A stretch of 47,708 bases of DNA from Bacteroidales bacterium (lineage in GTDB: Bacteria; Bacteroidota; Bacteroidia; Bacteroidales; UBA932): positions 1 through 47,708 of the forward strand of contig JAGCDF010000037.1 of the NCBI GenBank assembly GCA_017651225.1, written 5' to 3'. Below the pieces are notes generated by a model, which saw only the letters and a program-made list of their open reading frames with translations, was not told the origin of the DNA and made no database searches. Both the position numbers and the translations under genes were made by a program. Of the stretch, positions 7,352 to 14,659 are shown one piece after another (the stretch's first letter is position 1; each line of letters starts with the position of its first letter).

Positions 7352-7441
7352 GCTTTGCTCGTTAAATCCTGGTACAAAGGTATGCAAAGCGGGATGGACT
7401 GTTGTGCCACCCGAGCAAATCATTGTGCCAATTCTGCAAAA
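7352..7441 (-). promoter_or_regulatory. Operator/promoter cassette, copy 2
   Basis: The second copy of the block at 5197-5286. The minus-strand -7 box TACCTTTG is at 7375-7382, and direct repeats TTGTGCCA are at 7402-7409 and 7423-7430, again 21 bp apart and again 20 bp from the -7 box. The inverted repeat seen in copy 1 is only partly kept here (GGGATGG/CCACCC). The upstream end overlaps the last codons of the Nudix gene, which ends at 7420. It would drive the small membrane-protein gene at 7349. Confidence 0.6.
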
Positions 7442-7821
7442 CTTGCCTCGATGAGGGGCAGCAGCTCCTCGTCGGCGGGGAGCCAGCGGACACTGTGCAG
7501 GTCCGTGGCTCCCAGCCAACGGGCGGCTTCATGCTCGTTGAGGTGCAGGGCCTCGCCGGTGAGCGAGCACATGTAGCAGTGCATCGTGAGGTGGAACTGC
7601 GGGTAGTCGTAGTCCACGGTGTGCAGGAAGGCGTCCACGTGGATTTCGGCGGAGAGCTCCTCCCGGATTTCCCGGACCAGCGCAGCCTCCGGCGTCTCGC
7701 CGGGCTCCATCTTCCCGCCCGGAAACTCCCACCAGTCCTTCCAGTCGCCATAGCCCCGCTGGGTGGCAAAGATCTTGTCCCCCTTCCGGATAATGGCCGC
7801 GACGACTTCGATGGTTTTCAT
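7420..7821 (-). CDS. Nudix hydrolase, MutT-like
   Basis: A 133-residue Nudix protein. The Nudix box is intact: GGKMEPGETPEAALVREI then REELSAEI, giving the G-x5-E-x7-REUxEExGU pattern with Ser in place of the final Gly. Preceding WWEFPGG and ATQRGYGDWKDWWEF are typical of MutT/8-oxo-dGTP or (d)CTP pyrophosphohydrolases, which clean damaged nucleotides in the cytoplasm. The ATG at 7821 opens the family-typical KTIEVVAAII. It lies 7 bases after the YncE-like lipoprotein gene and is the last gene of the nucleoside-hydrolase operon. The final residues (AELAQ) are encoded by DNA that is also part of operator cassette 2. The exact substrate is not predictable. Confidence 0.88.
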   Translation of the reverse strand: MKTIEVVAAIIRKGDKIFATQRGYGDWKDWWEFPGGKMEPGETPEAALVREIREELSAEIHVDAFLHTVDYDYPQFHLTMHCYMCSLTGEALHLNEHEAARWLGATDLHSVRWLPADEELLPLIEASFAELAQ

Positions 7822-7828
7822 GGTTGTG

Positions 7829-8953
7829 CTATCGCAATCCAATCGTGGTAAAAACGATGCGTGATGGAATGTCGCCCGTACTGCAACTCCATTTCAGCCG
7901 ACCCTCCGGCGTATAGCAAAACACTTTACCAGGCGTGATATTGTCCCGGGAATCGGTTACGAAAATCTCGCGGGTCTGGGGGTTGACGGCGAGGCCGCAG
8001 GGATTCTGGAACTGCGCGTCGGTGCCGTCGGTGATGAAGCGGCGGGTCTTGATTTGACGGGTTTTCACGTCGACAAGGGCGTAACTGACATCGCTGGTTT
8101 GGTAAATGTAATTCCAAGTGTTGTTCAGCACGTAAAGCGAGTCGCCGCACTGGGTCATCTCGGAGCAGGGCAGCATGTCCATCATTTCGATGACCTGGTC
8201 GTAGTATGTGTCGATGAGATAGATCTTGGGCGGGATATCATAGTAATCACCGCGACTCGACACCCAGATGATGCCGTAAGGGTCAAGTTCCATCCGGTGC
8301 AGGTTGGGCCCCACTTCGATGGTCTTGACTTCTTGGAAGGTCGCCAGGTCAATGACCGAAACGGTGTTGTCGAAGTCCGGCTCGTTGAGGCAGCGGGAGT
8401 TGGCGACATACAGTTTGCCACCGCTGATCACCATCTCTTCCGGCTCAAGGCCGACCTTGCATGTGCCGGCTATCTCGAGGGTCTCCAGATCGAATTTGGC
8501 AACATATCCTTGGACAGGCGGATCGTTTTCGTCCGTCTTGGTACCATAGGCGCTGACATAGGCAAATCCATCCTGGAAGGCGATGTAGCGGCAGCCGGGC
8601 ACGGACATTGTGCCGAGATGCCGCGCTGAGGTGGCGTCTATTACCTCTACGAGGCCGGAGCCGTAGAGCACGGCATAAAGCCTGCCGCCATACAGCTGCA
8701 GGTCGTTCCCTCCGTCGCCAAGCTCCTGCACCAAGCCGGGATTGCGCTCCCCGTAGACGTTCTTACTATAGATGCCGGATTGGTAGTCGTAATAGTCGAG
8801 CGTGCACTTGTTGCTTCCCAGGAGTCCCTCGTTGAGCAGGAAGAACCCTTGGATTTCGGGGATTTCGGGCTCGCCATCCGGCGGGTCCATCCTGCCGCAG
8901 GCGGCTGAACCTACCAGCAGCGCCGCAGCAAGAATGACCAGGTTCCGTTTCAT
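7829..8953 (-). CDS. YncE-like beta-propeller lipoprotein (DUF5074-type)
   Basis: A 374-residue lipoprotein: MKRNLVILAAALLVGSAAC is a clear signal with lipobox. The mature part shows repeated propeller-blade motifs such as GFFLLNEGLLGSNKCTLDYY, DLQLYGGRLYAVLYGSG, KLYVANSRC and NTVSVIDLATFQEVKTIEVG, matching YncE/DUF5074 proteins of Bacteroidetes surface loci. No catalytic residues are evident; such proteins are thought to bind ligands or cofactors at the cell surface. An upstream ATG at 8971 overlaps the stop of the preceding gene as TGATG and would add MRRAVP; ATG 8953 is preferred because the signal peptide starts there. Third gene of the operon 11698-7420. Confidence 0.8.
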   Translation of the reverse strand: MKRNLVILAAALLVGSAACGRMDPPDGEPEIPEIQGFFLLNEGLLGSNKCTLDYYDYQSGIYSKNVYGERNPGLVQELGDGGNDLQLYGGRLYAVLYGSGLVEVIDATSARHLGTMSVPGCRYIAFQDGFAYVSAYGTKTDENDPPVQGYVAKFDLETLEIAGTCKVGLEPEEMVISGGKLYVANSRCLNEPDFDNTVSVIDLATFQEVKTIEVGPNLHRMELDPYGIIWVSSRGDYYDIPPKIYLIDTYYDQVIEMMDMLPCSEMTQCGDSLYVLNNTWNYIYQTSDVSYALVDVKTRQIKTRRFITDGTDAQFQNPCGLAVNPQTREIFVTDSRDNITPGKVFCYTPEGRLKWSCSTGDIPSRIVFTTIGLR

Positions 8954-8970
8954 CGGGACGGCTCGGCGCA

Positions 8971-10335
8971 TCAGTGCTGGATGGACATCAGGCGGATGTA
9001 CTTCAGGACGTAGTCCGACCAGCCCTCGGGGCCGGGATACTGGTAGCGGGCGTTGCCGTTCGGATCCTCCCGGAAGATAGTCTCGCCGGTGGGGGTCAGC
9101 GTGACCCAGCCGCGCGGGGAGAGCTTGTAGATGATGTCGTCGCCCTCGACCGCGTTGATGACGGCGAGCGGGTCCCACATCTTCTGGAACTTGTCTTCGG
9201 TGAGGAACTGGTAGATCCACTTGATCGGGTGGGCGTCGGTCCAGTCCATGTCTTCGATGATCTGGGCGGCGCTGTAGTACAGCGGATCGCCGACCTCGCC
9301 CGGGGAGAAGACGATGTCGATGTCCTTGGGCAGGAGATCGAAGAACTTCAGGGAGAAGTCGATGGCGGCCGTGAAGTTGTAGTCGTGCTCGAAGGAATCG
9401 CCGAACACGCCGCCCATCGCATAGATGTTCTTGACCTTGCGCTGCACGAGCTCCACGCCGCTGAGCGGGGAGTACTCGTCCGGACCGGACTCGAGCAGGC
9501 GGGCGAGGGACGTCACGAAGCCGATGGAGGCGATGGTGACGGACTTGTCCGGCTGCGCGGCCAGGAGCTTGCGGTAGAGTTTGTAGCCGTCCATGTAGTC
9601 CCCGTCGTCGCCGACGGTGCGCTTGAAGAGCGGCTGGCCGTCGATCGATCGGGCATAGGCCATGTTGTGGTAGGGGATGTAGACGTGCGGATCCGTGACG
9701 CCGGCCTTCTCCAGGCCGATGGGGAGATCGGGATAGCCGTAGTAGTTGTTCATCACGTCGACGGCGTCGGCGTTGGCCCGGTTCATGCGGTCCACGATCA
9801 CGCCGAGCAGGGTGCAGCGCTTCATGTCCATGTAGCGGTAGAGCATCATCAGGGCGAAGAGGTCGTCCGTCGAGGAGCCCATGTCGCAGTCGAGGATCAC
9901 GCGGATGTCCTGCTGCTCATAGTTGGACTTGACGTTGATGTCCTTGGAGGCGCAGTAGACCGTGTGCTGGCCGTTCTCGCGGGCGAAAGCCAGGGCGTCC
10001 GCCAGGTCGTCCTCGGCGAAGTTGCGGGTGCTGTCGAAGTAGTACAGTCCGGTGTCCGGGTCGCGCCAGCCGCCGATGATGTTCTCATGGGCGTGGGCGT
10101 GCTTGATGACGGAGGGGAGGCTCTTGCGGTCGAAGTGGTCCTGCGTGGCTTTGTAAGAGACCATCAGGCCCTCACTCGGGTAGCTCATGGTGTTGAGGTC
10201 GAGGGTGAAGCCTTCGGGCATCGTCTGCCCGATCACCCACAGTGCCGTCGCCAGGTCCTTGTCGGAGACCGTCTGCTGAGCGAATGATGGCACGGCCATA
10301 GCCAGTGCCATCATGATGATTAATCCTTTTTTCAT
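8971..10335 (-). CDS. Secreted nucleoside-hydrolase-like protein (paralogue B)
   Basis: 454 residues with a signal peptide ending near PSFAQQ. Residues about 22-150 form a separate domain (GFTLDLNTM, GLMVSYKATQDHF, IIGGWRDP, YYFDSTRNFAEDDLADALAF). From about 150 a nucleoside-hydrolase-like domain starts with the metal-binding motif VILDCDMGSSTDDLFAL and continues with VTIASIGFVTSLARLLES and IYAMGGVFGD. The Asp spacing (DxDxGxxxDD) is two residues longer than in classical inosine-uridine hydrolases. Likely role: splitting ribosides outside the cytoplasm, inferred. One base separates its ATG from the stop of the paralogue upstream. Very high similarity to paralogue A shows a tandem duplication. 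Confidence 0.8.
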   Translation of the reverse strand: MKKGLIIMMALAMAVPSFAQQTVSDKDLATALWVIGQTMPEGFTLDLNTMSYPSEGLMVSYKATQDHFDRKSLPSVIKHAHAHENIIGGWRDPDTGLYYFDSTRNFAEDDLADALAFARENGQHTVYCASKDINVKSNYEQQDIRVILDCDMGSSTDDLFALMMLYRYMDMKRCTLLGVIVDRMNRANADAVDVMNNYYGYPDLPIGLEKAGVTDPHVYIPYHNMAYARSIDGQPLFKRTVGDDGDYMDGYKLYRKLLAAQPDKSVTIASIGFVTSLARLLESGPDEYSPLSGVELVQRKVKNIYAMGGVFGDSFEHDYNFTAAIDFSLKFFDLLPKDIDIVFSPGEVGDPLYYSAAQIIEDMDWTDAHPIKWIYQFLTEDKFQKMWDPLAVINAVEGDDIIYKLSPRGWVTLTPTGETIFREDPNGNARYQYPGPEGWSDYVLKYIRLMSIQH

Positions 10336-10336
10336 A

Positions 10337-11698
10337 CTAGTGCTGAATAGCCATGAGACGGAGGTATTTCAGAACCGTGTCGCACCAGACCGGGTCGCCG
10401 ACATACTGGTAGCGGGCGTTGCCGTTGGGATCCTCCTTGAAGAGGGTCTCGCCGTTCGGGGTGAGGGTCACCCAGCCGCGCGGGGAGAGCTTGTAGAAGC
10501 CGTCGCCCTCGACGGCGTTGATGACCGCCTGCGGGTCCCACATCTTCTGGCCGGTGTCGCAGTTGAGGAACTGGTAGGTCCACTTGATCGGATGCAGATC
10601 CGTCCAGTTCATGTCGGAAATCACGGTCTCGGGACGGTAGTCCAGCGGGTCGCCGACCTCGCCCGGGGAGAAGACGATGTCGATGTCCTTCGGCAGGAGC
10701 TCGAAGAACTTGAGGGAGAAGTCGATGGCCGCCTTGAAGTTGTAGTCGGGCTCGACGGCGTCGCCGAAGACGCCGCCCATCGCGTAAATGTCCTTGACCT
10801 TGCGGCTGAACAGCTCGACGCCGTTCAGCGGGGAGTACTCGTCCGGACCGGACTCAAGCAGGCGGGCCAGGGAGGTCACGAAGCCGATGGAGGCGATGGT
10901 GACGGACTTGTCCGGGGACTCCGCGAGGAGCTTGCGGTAGAGCTTGTAGCTCTCCATGTAGGTGCCGTTGTCGCCGACGGTACGCTTGAACATGGGCTGG
11001 GCGTCCACGCTGCGGGCGTAGGGGAGGTTATGGTAGGTGATGAACACGTGCGGGTTGGGGATGCCCTGGGTTTCCAGGCCGATGGGGATGTCGGGGTAGC
11101 CGTAGAAGTTGTTGAGGACATCGACGATGTCGGCGTTGGCTTTGCCCATGCGGTCCACGATCACGCCGATGAGGTTGCAGCGCTTCATGTCCATGTAGCG
11201 GTAGAGCATCATCAGGGCGAAGAGGTCGTCGGTGGAGGAGCCCATGTCGCAGTCGAGGATCACGCGGATGTCCTTCTGCTCGTAGTTCGTCCAGATGTTG
11301 ATGTCCTTGGAGGCGCAATAGACCGTGTGCTGGTCGTTCTCACGGGCGAAGGCCACGGCAGCGGCGAGGCTGTCCTCCGGGAACATCCGGGTGCTGTCGA
11401 AATAATACTTGTCTTCCTCGGGGTTGTACCAGCCGCCCACGAGGTTGTTGTGGGCGTGGGCGTGCTTGATCACGGCCGGAAGGCTCTTGCGGTCGAAGCT
11501 GTTCTGCGTCTCCTTGTAAGAGACCATCAGACCTTCGGTCGGCTGACGCATCGTGTTGAGGTCGAGGGTGAAGCCGTCCGGGTACATCTGTCCCATGGCG
11601 TAAATGACGTTGACCAGGTCTTTGTCCGAGATCTTTTCCTGCGCGCGGGCAGGCATGAGAGCGCAGCAAAGTGCAAGCGCGAACAGTAATTTTTTCAT
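10337..11698 (-). CDS. Secreted nucleoside-hydrolase-like protein (paralogue A)
   Basis: 453 residues, first gene of the operon, with signal peptide MKKLLFALALCCALMPARA. It has the same two-domain layout as its neighbour: an N-terminal module (GFTLDLNTM, GLMVSYKETQNSFDRKSLPA, LVGGWYNPEEDKYYFDSTRM) and a nucleoside-hydrolase-like domain (ILDCDMGSSTDDLFALMML, SVTIASIGFVTSLARLLES, IYAMGGVFGD, DIVFSPGEVGDPLDY). The metal-site aspartates are all present. Length and residues match the downstream copy along the whole protein, so neither looks degenerate. A promoter lies at 11731-11762. The N-terminal module recalls a small domain I associate with phage and polyvalent or toxin-type proteins; this is from memory and uncertain. 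Confidence 0.8.
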   Translation of the reverse strand: MKKLLFALALCCALMPARAQEKISDKDLVNVIYAMGQMYPDGFTLDLNTMRQPTEGLMVSYKETQNSFDRKSLPAVIKHAHAHNNLVGGWYNPEEDKYYFDSTRMFPEDSLAAAVAFARENDQHTVYCASKDINIWTNYEQKDIRVILDCDMGSSTDDLFALMMLYRYMDMKRCNLIGVIVDRMGKANADIVDVLNNFYGYPDIPIGLETQGIPNPHVFITYHNLPYARSVDAQPMFKRTVGDNGTYMESYKLYRKLLAESPDKSVTIASIGFVTSLARLLESGPDEYSPLNGVELFSRKVKDIYAMGGVFGDAVEPDYNFKAAIDFSLKFFELLPKDIDIVFSPGEVGDPLDYRPETVISDMNWTDLHPIKWTYQFLNCDTGQKMWDPQAVINAVEGDGFYKLSPRGWVTLTPNGETLFKEDPNGNARYQYVGDPVWCDTVLKYLRLMAIQH

Positions 11699-11730
11699 TC
11701 TATAAGGTTATTGGTTACATTTTAAGCACA

Positions 11731-11762
11731 CGAAGATAACTTTTTTGGCGGAAAATATCAAA
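11731..11762 (-). promoter_or_regulatory. Promoter for the nucleoside-hydrolase operon
   Basis: On the minus strand TTTG (11762-11759), 20 bp, then TATCTTCG (11738-11731), one mismatch from TAnnTTTG. It lies 33 bases upstream of the first ATG of the operon and back to back with the lpdA promoter. Confidence 0.55.
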
Positions 11763-11771
11763 AAATCACCG

Positions 11772-11779
11772 TAAATTTG
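11772..11779 (+). promoter_or_regulatory. -7 promoter element (TAAATTTG) for lpdA
   Basis: TAAATTTG matches TAnnTTTG and lies 23 bases before the lpdA ATG. The nearest TTTG (11744-11747) is 24 bp away, longer than the usual 19-20. Confidence 0.5.
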
Positions 11780-11802
11780 CGGAAGACCACAAAGCAGTCC
11801 TT

Positions 11803-13176
11803 ATGCACGATTTAGCCATCATCGGAGGAGGCCCCGGCGGTTACGTGGCCGCGGGGCGCGCCGGCGCCGCCGGACTTTCCGTCGTCCTGTTCGAGAAGAA
11901 TAACCTGGGAGGCGTCTGCCTCAATGAGGGGTGCATCCCCACCAAGACCCTGTTATACAGCGCAAAAGTGTATGATTACGCGCAGCACGCCGACCGCTAC
12001 GGCGTGTGTGTGGAGGCGCCGGCCGTCGATTTCGGCGCCATCTTCAAGCGCAAGGAGAAGGTGGTCCGCAAGCTCGTCGCCGGCGTGAAGGCGCAGATGA
12101 AGGCGGCGGGCGTGGAAGTGGTCACCGCCGAGGCGGAGATCCGCGGCCGCAGCGGGGAAGGATTTGCCGTCGTGGCCGACGGCGAAGAGTACATCGCCCG
12201 CAACCTGCTGATCTGCAGCGGCTCCGAGGCGGTCGTGCCGCCCATCCCCGGCCTGCGCGAGAGCGCGGCCGTCGTGACCAACCGCGAGATCCTCGCGCTC
12301 GAGGAACAGCCCGCGGAGCTGGTCGTCATTGGCGGCGGCGTGATCGGAATGGAATTCGCCAGCTTCTTCAACTCCATCGGCACGAAGGTGACGGTGGTGG
12401 AGATGCTCCCGAAGATTCTCGGCCCGATGGACGACGAGATCAGCGCGATGCTGCAGGCGCAGTACGCCAAGAAGGGCGTCGACTTCCAGCTGGGCTGCAA
12501 GGTCACGGCGGTCGAGGGCGACACGGTGGTCTATGAGACCCCGGCAGGGGAGACCTGCCGCGTGCGCGGCGATAAGATCCTCGTGTCCGTGGGGCGCCGG
12601 GCGAAGCTCGACGGCTTCGGCCTGGAGAGCCTTGGCGTGGAGCTGGCCCTGAATCCCGCCGGCAAGCCGTACGGCATCAAGGTCGATGAACACATGCGCA
12701 CGAGCGTGCCGGGCGTGTACGCCGCGGGCGACGTGACGGGCTTCTCGCTGCTGGCGCACACCGCGTCCCGCGAGGGCGAGGTGGCCGTGAACGACATCCT
12801 CGGCAAAGCCGACCGGATGCGTTACGACGCCATCCCCGGCGTGGTCTACACCAACCCGGAAGTCGCCGGGGTGGGCCTGACCGAAGCCGAGGCCGCCGCG
12901 AAGGGGCTGGACGTGCTCGTGCAGAAGCTCCCGATGGCCTTCTCCGGCCGCTTCGTGGCCGAGAACGAGCGGGGCGAGGGCGTCTGCAAGGTCCTGGTGG
13001 ACAAGGCTTCCCGTAGGGTGCTGGGCGTCCACATGCTGGGCAATCCCTGCTCCGAACTGATCCACGGCGCCTGCCTGGCCATCGAGCACGGGCTGACGGT
13101 GGAACAGCTCCAGGAGACCGTTTTCCCGCATCCGACCGTTTCGGAAATCCTGAAGGAAACCCTTATAAATCTATAG
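11803..13176 (+). CDS. lpdA: Dihydrolipoyl dehydrogenase
   Basis: 457 residues, full length for the E3 flavoprotein that re-oxidises dihydrolipoamide with NAD+ in 2-oxoacid dehydrogenase and glycine-cleavage complexes. The FAD site GGGPGGYVAAGRAGAAG is at residues 8-24, the redox disulfide CLNEGCIPTK has Cys39 and Cys44, and the NAD site VIGGGVIGMEFASFF is at about 177-191. The second FAD motif VYAAGDVTG lies near residue 306 and the C-terminal His-Glu pair sits in HPTVSEIL. No lipoyl domain is attached. No E1, E2 or glycine-cleavage gene lies nearby. The next gene, a redox protein, follows after 4 bases. Confidence 0.95.
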   Translation: MHDLAIIGGGPGGYVAAGRAGAAGLSVVLFEKNNLGGVCLNEGCIPTKTLLYSAKVYDYAQHADRYGVCVEAPAVDFGAIFKRKEKVVRKLVAGVKAQMKAAGVEVVTAEAEIRGRSGEGFAVVADGEEYIARNLLICSGSEAVVPPIPGLRESAAVVTNREILALEEQPAELVVIGGGVIGMEFASFFNSIGTKVTVVEMLPKILGPMDDEISAMLQAQYAKKGVDFQLGCKVTAVEGDTVVYETPAGETCRVRGDKILVSVGRRAKLDGFGLESLGVELALNPAGKPYGIKVDEHMRTSVPGVYAAGDVTGFSLLAHTASREGEVAVNDILGKADRMRYDAIPGVVYTNPEVAGVGLTEAEAAAKGLDVLVQKLPMAFSGRFVAENERGEGVCKVLVDKASRRVLGVHMLGNPCSELIHGACLAIEHGLTVEQLQETVFPHPTVSEILKETLINL

Positions 13177-13180
13177 TATC

Positions 13181-14554
13181 ATGGATGACAAAATGACCCG
13201 CCGCGAGGCCCTCAAGGGCCTGTTCTTCGCGGGGATGGGCCTTGCCGTCGGCGGCCCGCTCCTGCAATCGATGGGCACTCCCGCCCACGCTGCCACCCTG
13301 CCCGCTCCCTGGAAGGAGGCGCCTGAAGGATCGAGAATCGACGCCCGCACCTGGGACAAGATGGGGGAGACCCTCGGCATGCTCGGCCTGGGCTGCATGC
13401 GCCTGCCGACGCGCTCCGGCGCCAGCGGCGGCTTCGGCCGCCACCAACCCCTGGACCAGGAGGCCGTCAACGCGATGGTTGATTACGCCATCGCGCACGG
13501 CGTCAACTACTTCGATACGGCGCCCGCCTACGGCGAATCGGAGGTCGTGACGGGCAAGGCGCTGAGCCGCCATCCGCGGTCTTCCTTCCGCATCGCGACG
13601 AAGATCTCCAACATGAACGGCCGTCCGACGCTGGAGGCCGGCAAGCAGATGTTCGAAACCTCCCTGAAGAATCTCCAGACGGAGTACATCGACTTCCTGC
13701 TCTGCCACAACATCCAGAATATGGCCGGTTTCAAGACCCGTTTTCTCGACAACGGCCTGTTCGAATGGCTGAAGGAGCAGAAGACCAAGGGCCGCATCCG
13801 GCACCTGGGATTCTCCTACCACGGATCCAACGCCGATTTCCCGGCCCTGGTGGATTTCTACGACTGGGACTTCGTGCAGATCCAGCTCAACTACGTGGAC
13901 TGGAAGGAGATGTCCGCGGGCTGGGGCGGCAACACCGGCGCGACCAGCTCCGAGTTCCTCTATAACTATCTCGTCGGCAAGGGCATTCCCGTGCTGGTGA
14001 TGGAGCCCGTGAAGGGCGGCGCCCTGGCGAATGTCAGCGACGGCGTCGCGGCCGTGATGCGCGAGCGCCATCCCGACCTCACGCCCGCCGCGAACGCCCT
14101 GACCTTCGTGGGCTCGCTGCCCGGCGTGATGGTGACCCTGAGTGGCATGTCCAACATGGCCCAGCTGATGGAGAACGTCTCCCTGTTCACGGGTTTCAAG
14201 CCCTTCGACGAGCAGGAGCGCGCCTTCATGCTGACCGTGGCGGACCTCTACAAGTCCAAGGGACAGATCCCCTGCACGGCCTGCGCCTACTGCATGCCCT
14301 GCCCGGCCGGCGTGGACATCCCCGGCAACTTCAAGGTCTTCAACAGCGCCAGCGACGCGCTCCTGGCCCTGGACAGCGACCGCAAGGATCTGACGGACAA
14401 GCGCAAGGCCTTCCTGAAACTCTACAACGCCCAGGAAGCGGGCGCCCGCGCCGACGCGTGCGTGAAGTGCAACGCCTGCCTGCCTAAGTGCCCGCAGCAC
14501 ATCAGTATTCCGCAGCATATGGAGCGGATTCGCGGGCTGGTGGCAAAACTTTAG
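13181..14554 (+). CDS. Tat-exported aldo/keto reductase with C-terminal ferredoxin clusters
   Basis: 457 residues. The N-terminus MTRREALKGLFFAGMG with a hydrophobic stretch and AHA cleavage region is a twin-arginine signal, so export to the periplasm is likely. Residues about 45-350 form the aldo/keto reductase barrel with catalytic Tyr in FDTAPAYGES, Lys in IATKISN and His in LCHNIQN. The C-terminal part has two cysteine clusters, CTACAYCMPCPAG and CVKCNACLPKCPQ, suited to two 4Fe-4S centres. Such fused enzymes are common in anaerobes, but their substrates are mostly unknown. It is co-transcribed with lpdA (4-base gap). An ATG four codons into the reading frame is an alternative start. Confidence 0.88.
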   Translation: MDDKMTRREALKGLFFAGMGLAVGGPLLQSMGTPAHAATLPAPWKEAPEGSRIDARTWDKMGETLGMLGLGCMRLPTRSGASGGFGRHQPLDQEAVNAMVDYAIAHGVNYFDTAPAYGESEVVTGKALSRHPRSSFRIATKISNMNGRPTLEAGKQMFETSLKNLQTEYIDFLLCHNIQNMAGFKTRFLDNGLFEWLKEQKTKGRIRHLGFSYHGSNADFPALVDFYDWDFVQIQLNYVDWKEMSAGWGGNTGATSSEFLYNYLVGKGIPVLVMEPVKGGALANVSDGVAAVMRERHPDLTPAANALTFVGSLPGVMVTLSGMSNMAQLMENVSLFTGFKPFDEQERAFMLTVADLYKSKGQIPCTACAYCMPCPAGVDIPGNFKVFNSASDALLALDSDRKDLTDKRKAFLKLYNAQEAGARADACVKCNACLPKCPQHISIPQHMERIRGLVAKL

Positions 14555-14619
14555 GGCGCTTTTGAACAAACAGAACATTTTATGGACGGCAGGATGTAAA
14601 GAATCTCTGCCCGAATCCC

Positions 14620-14627
14620 TATTTTTG
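14620..14627 (+). promoter_or_regulatory. -7 promoter element (TATTTTTG) for the GH3 pair
   Basis: TATTTTTG lies 32 bases before the first GH3 ATG. No clear -33 box at the expected distance. Confidence 0.45.
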
Positions 14628-14659
14628 CACCACTAGTCAATAACACCAATACAACCGAT

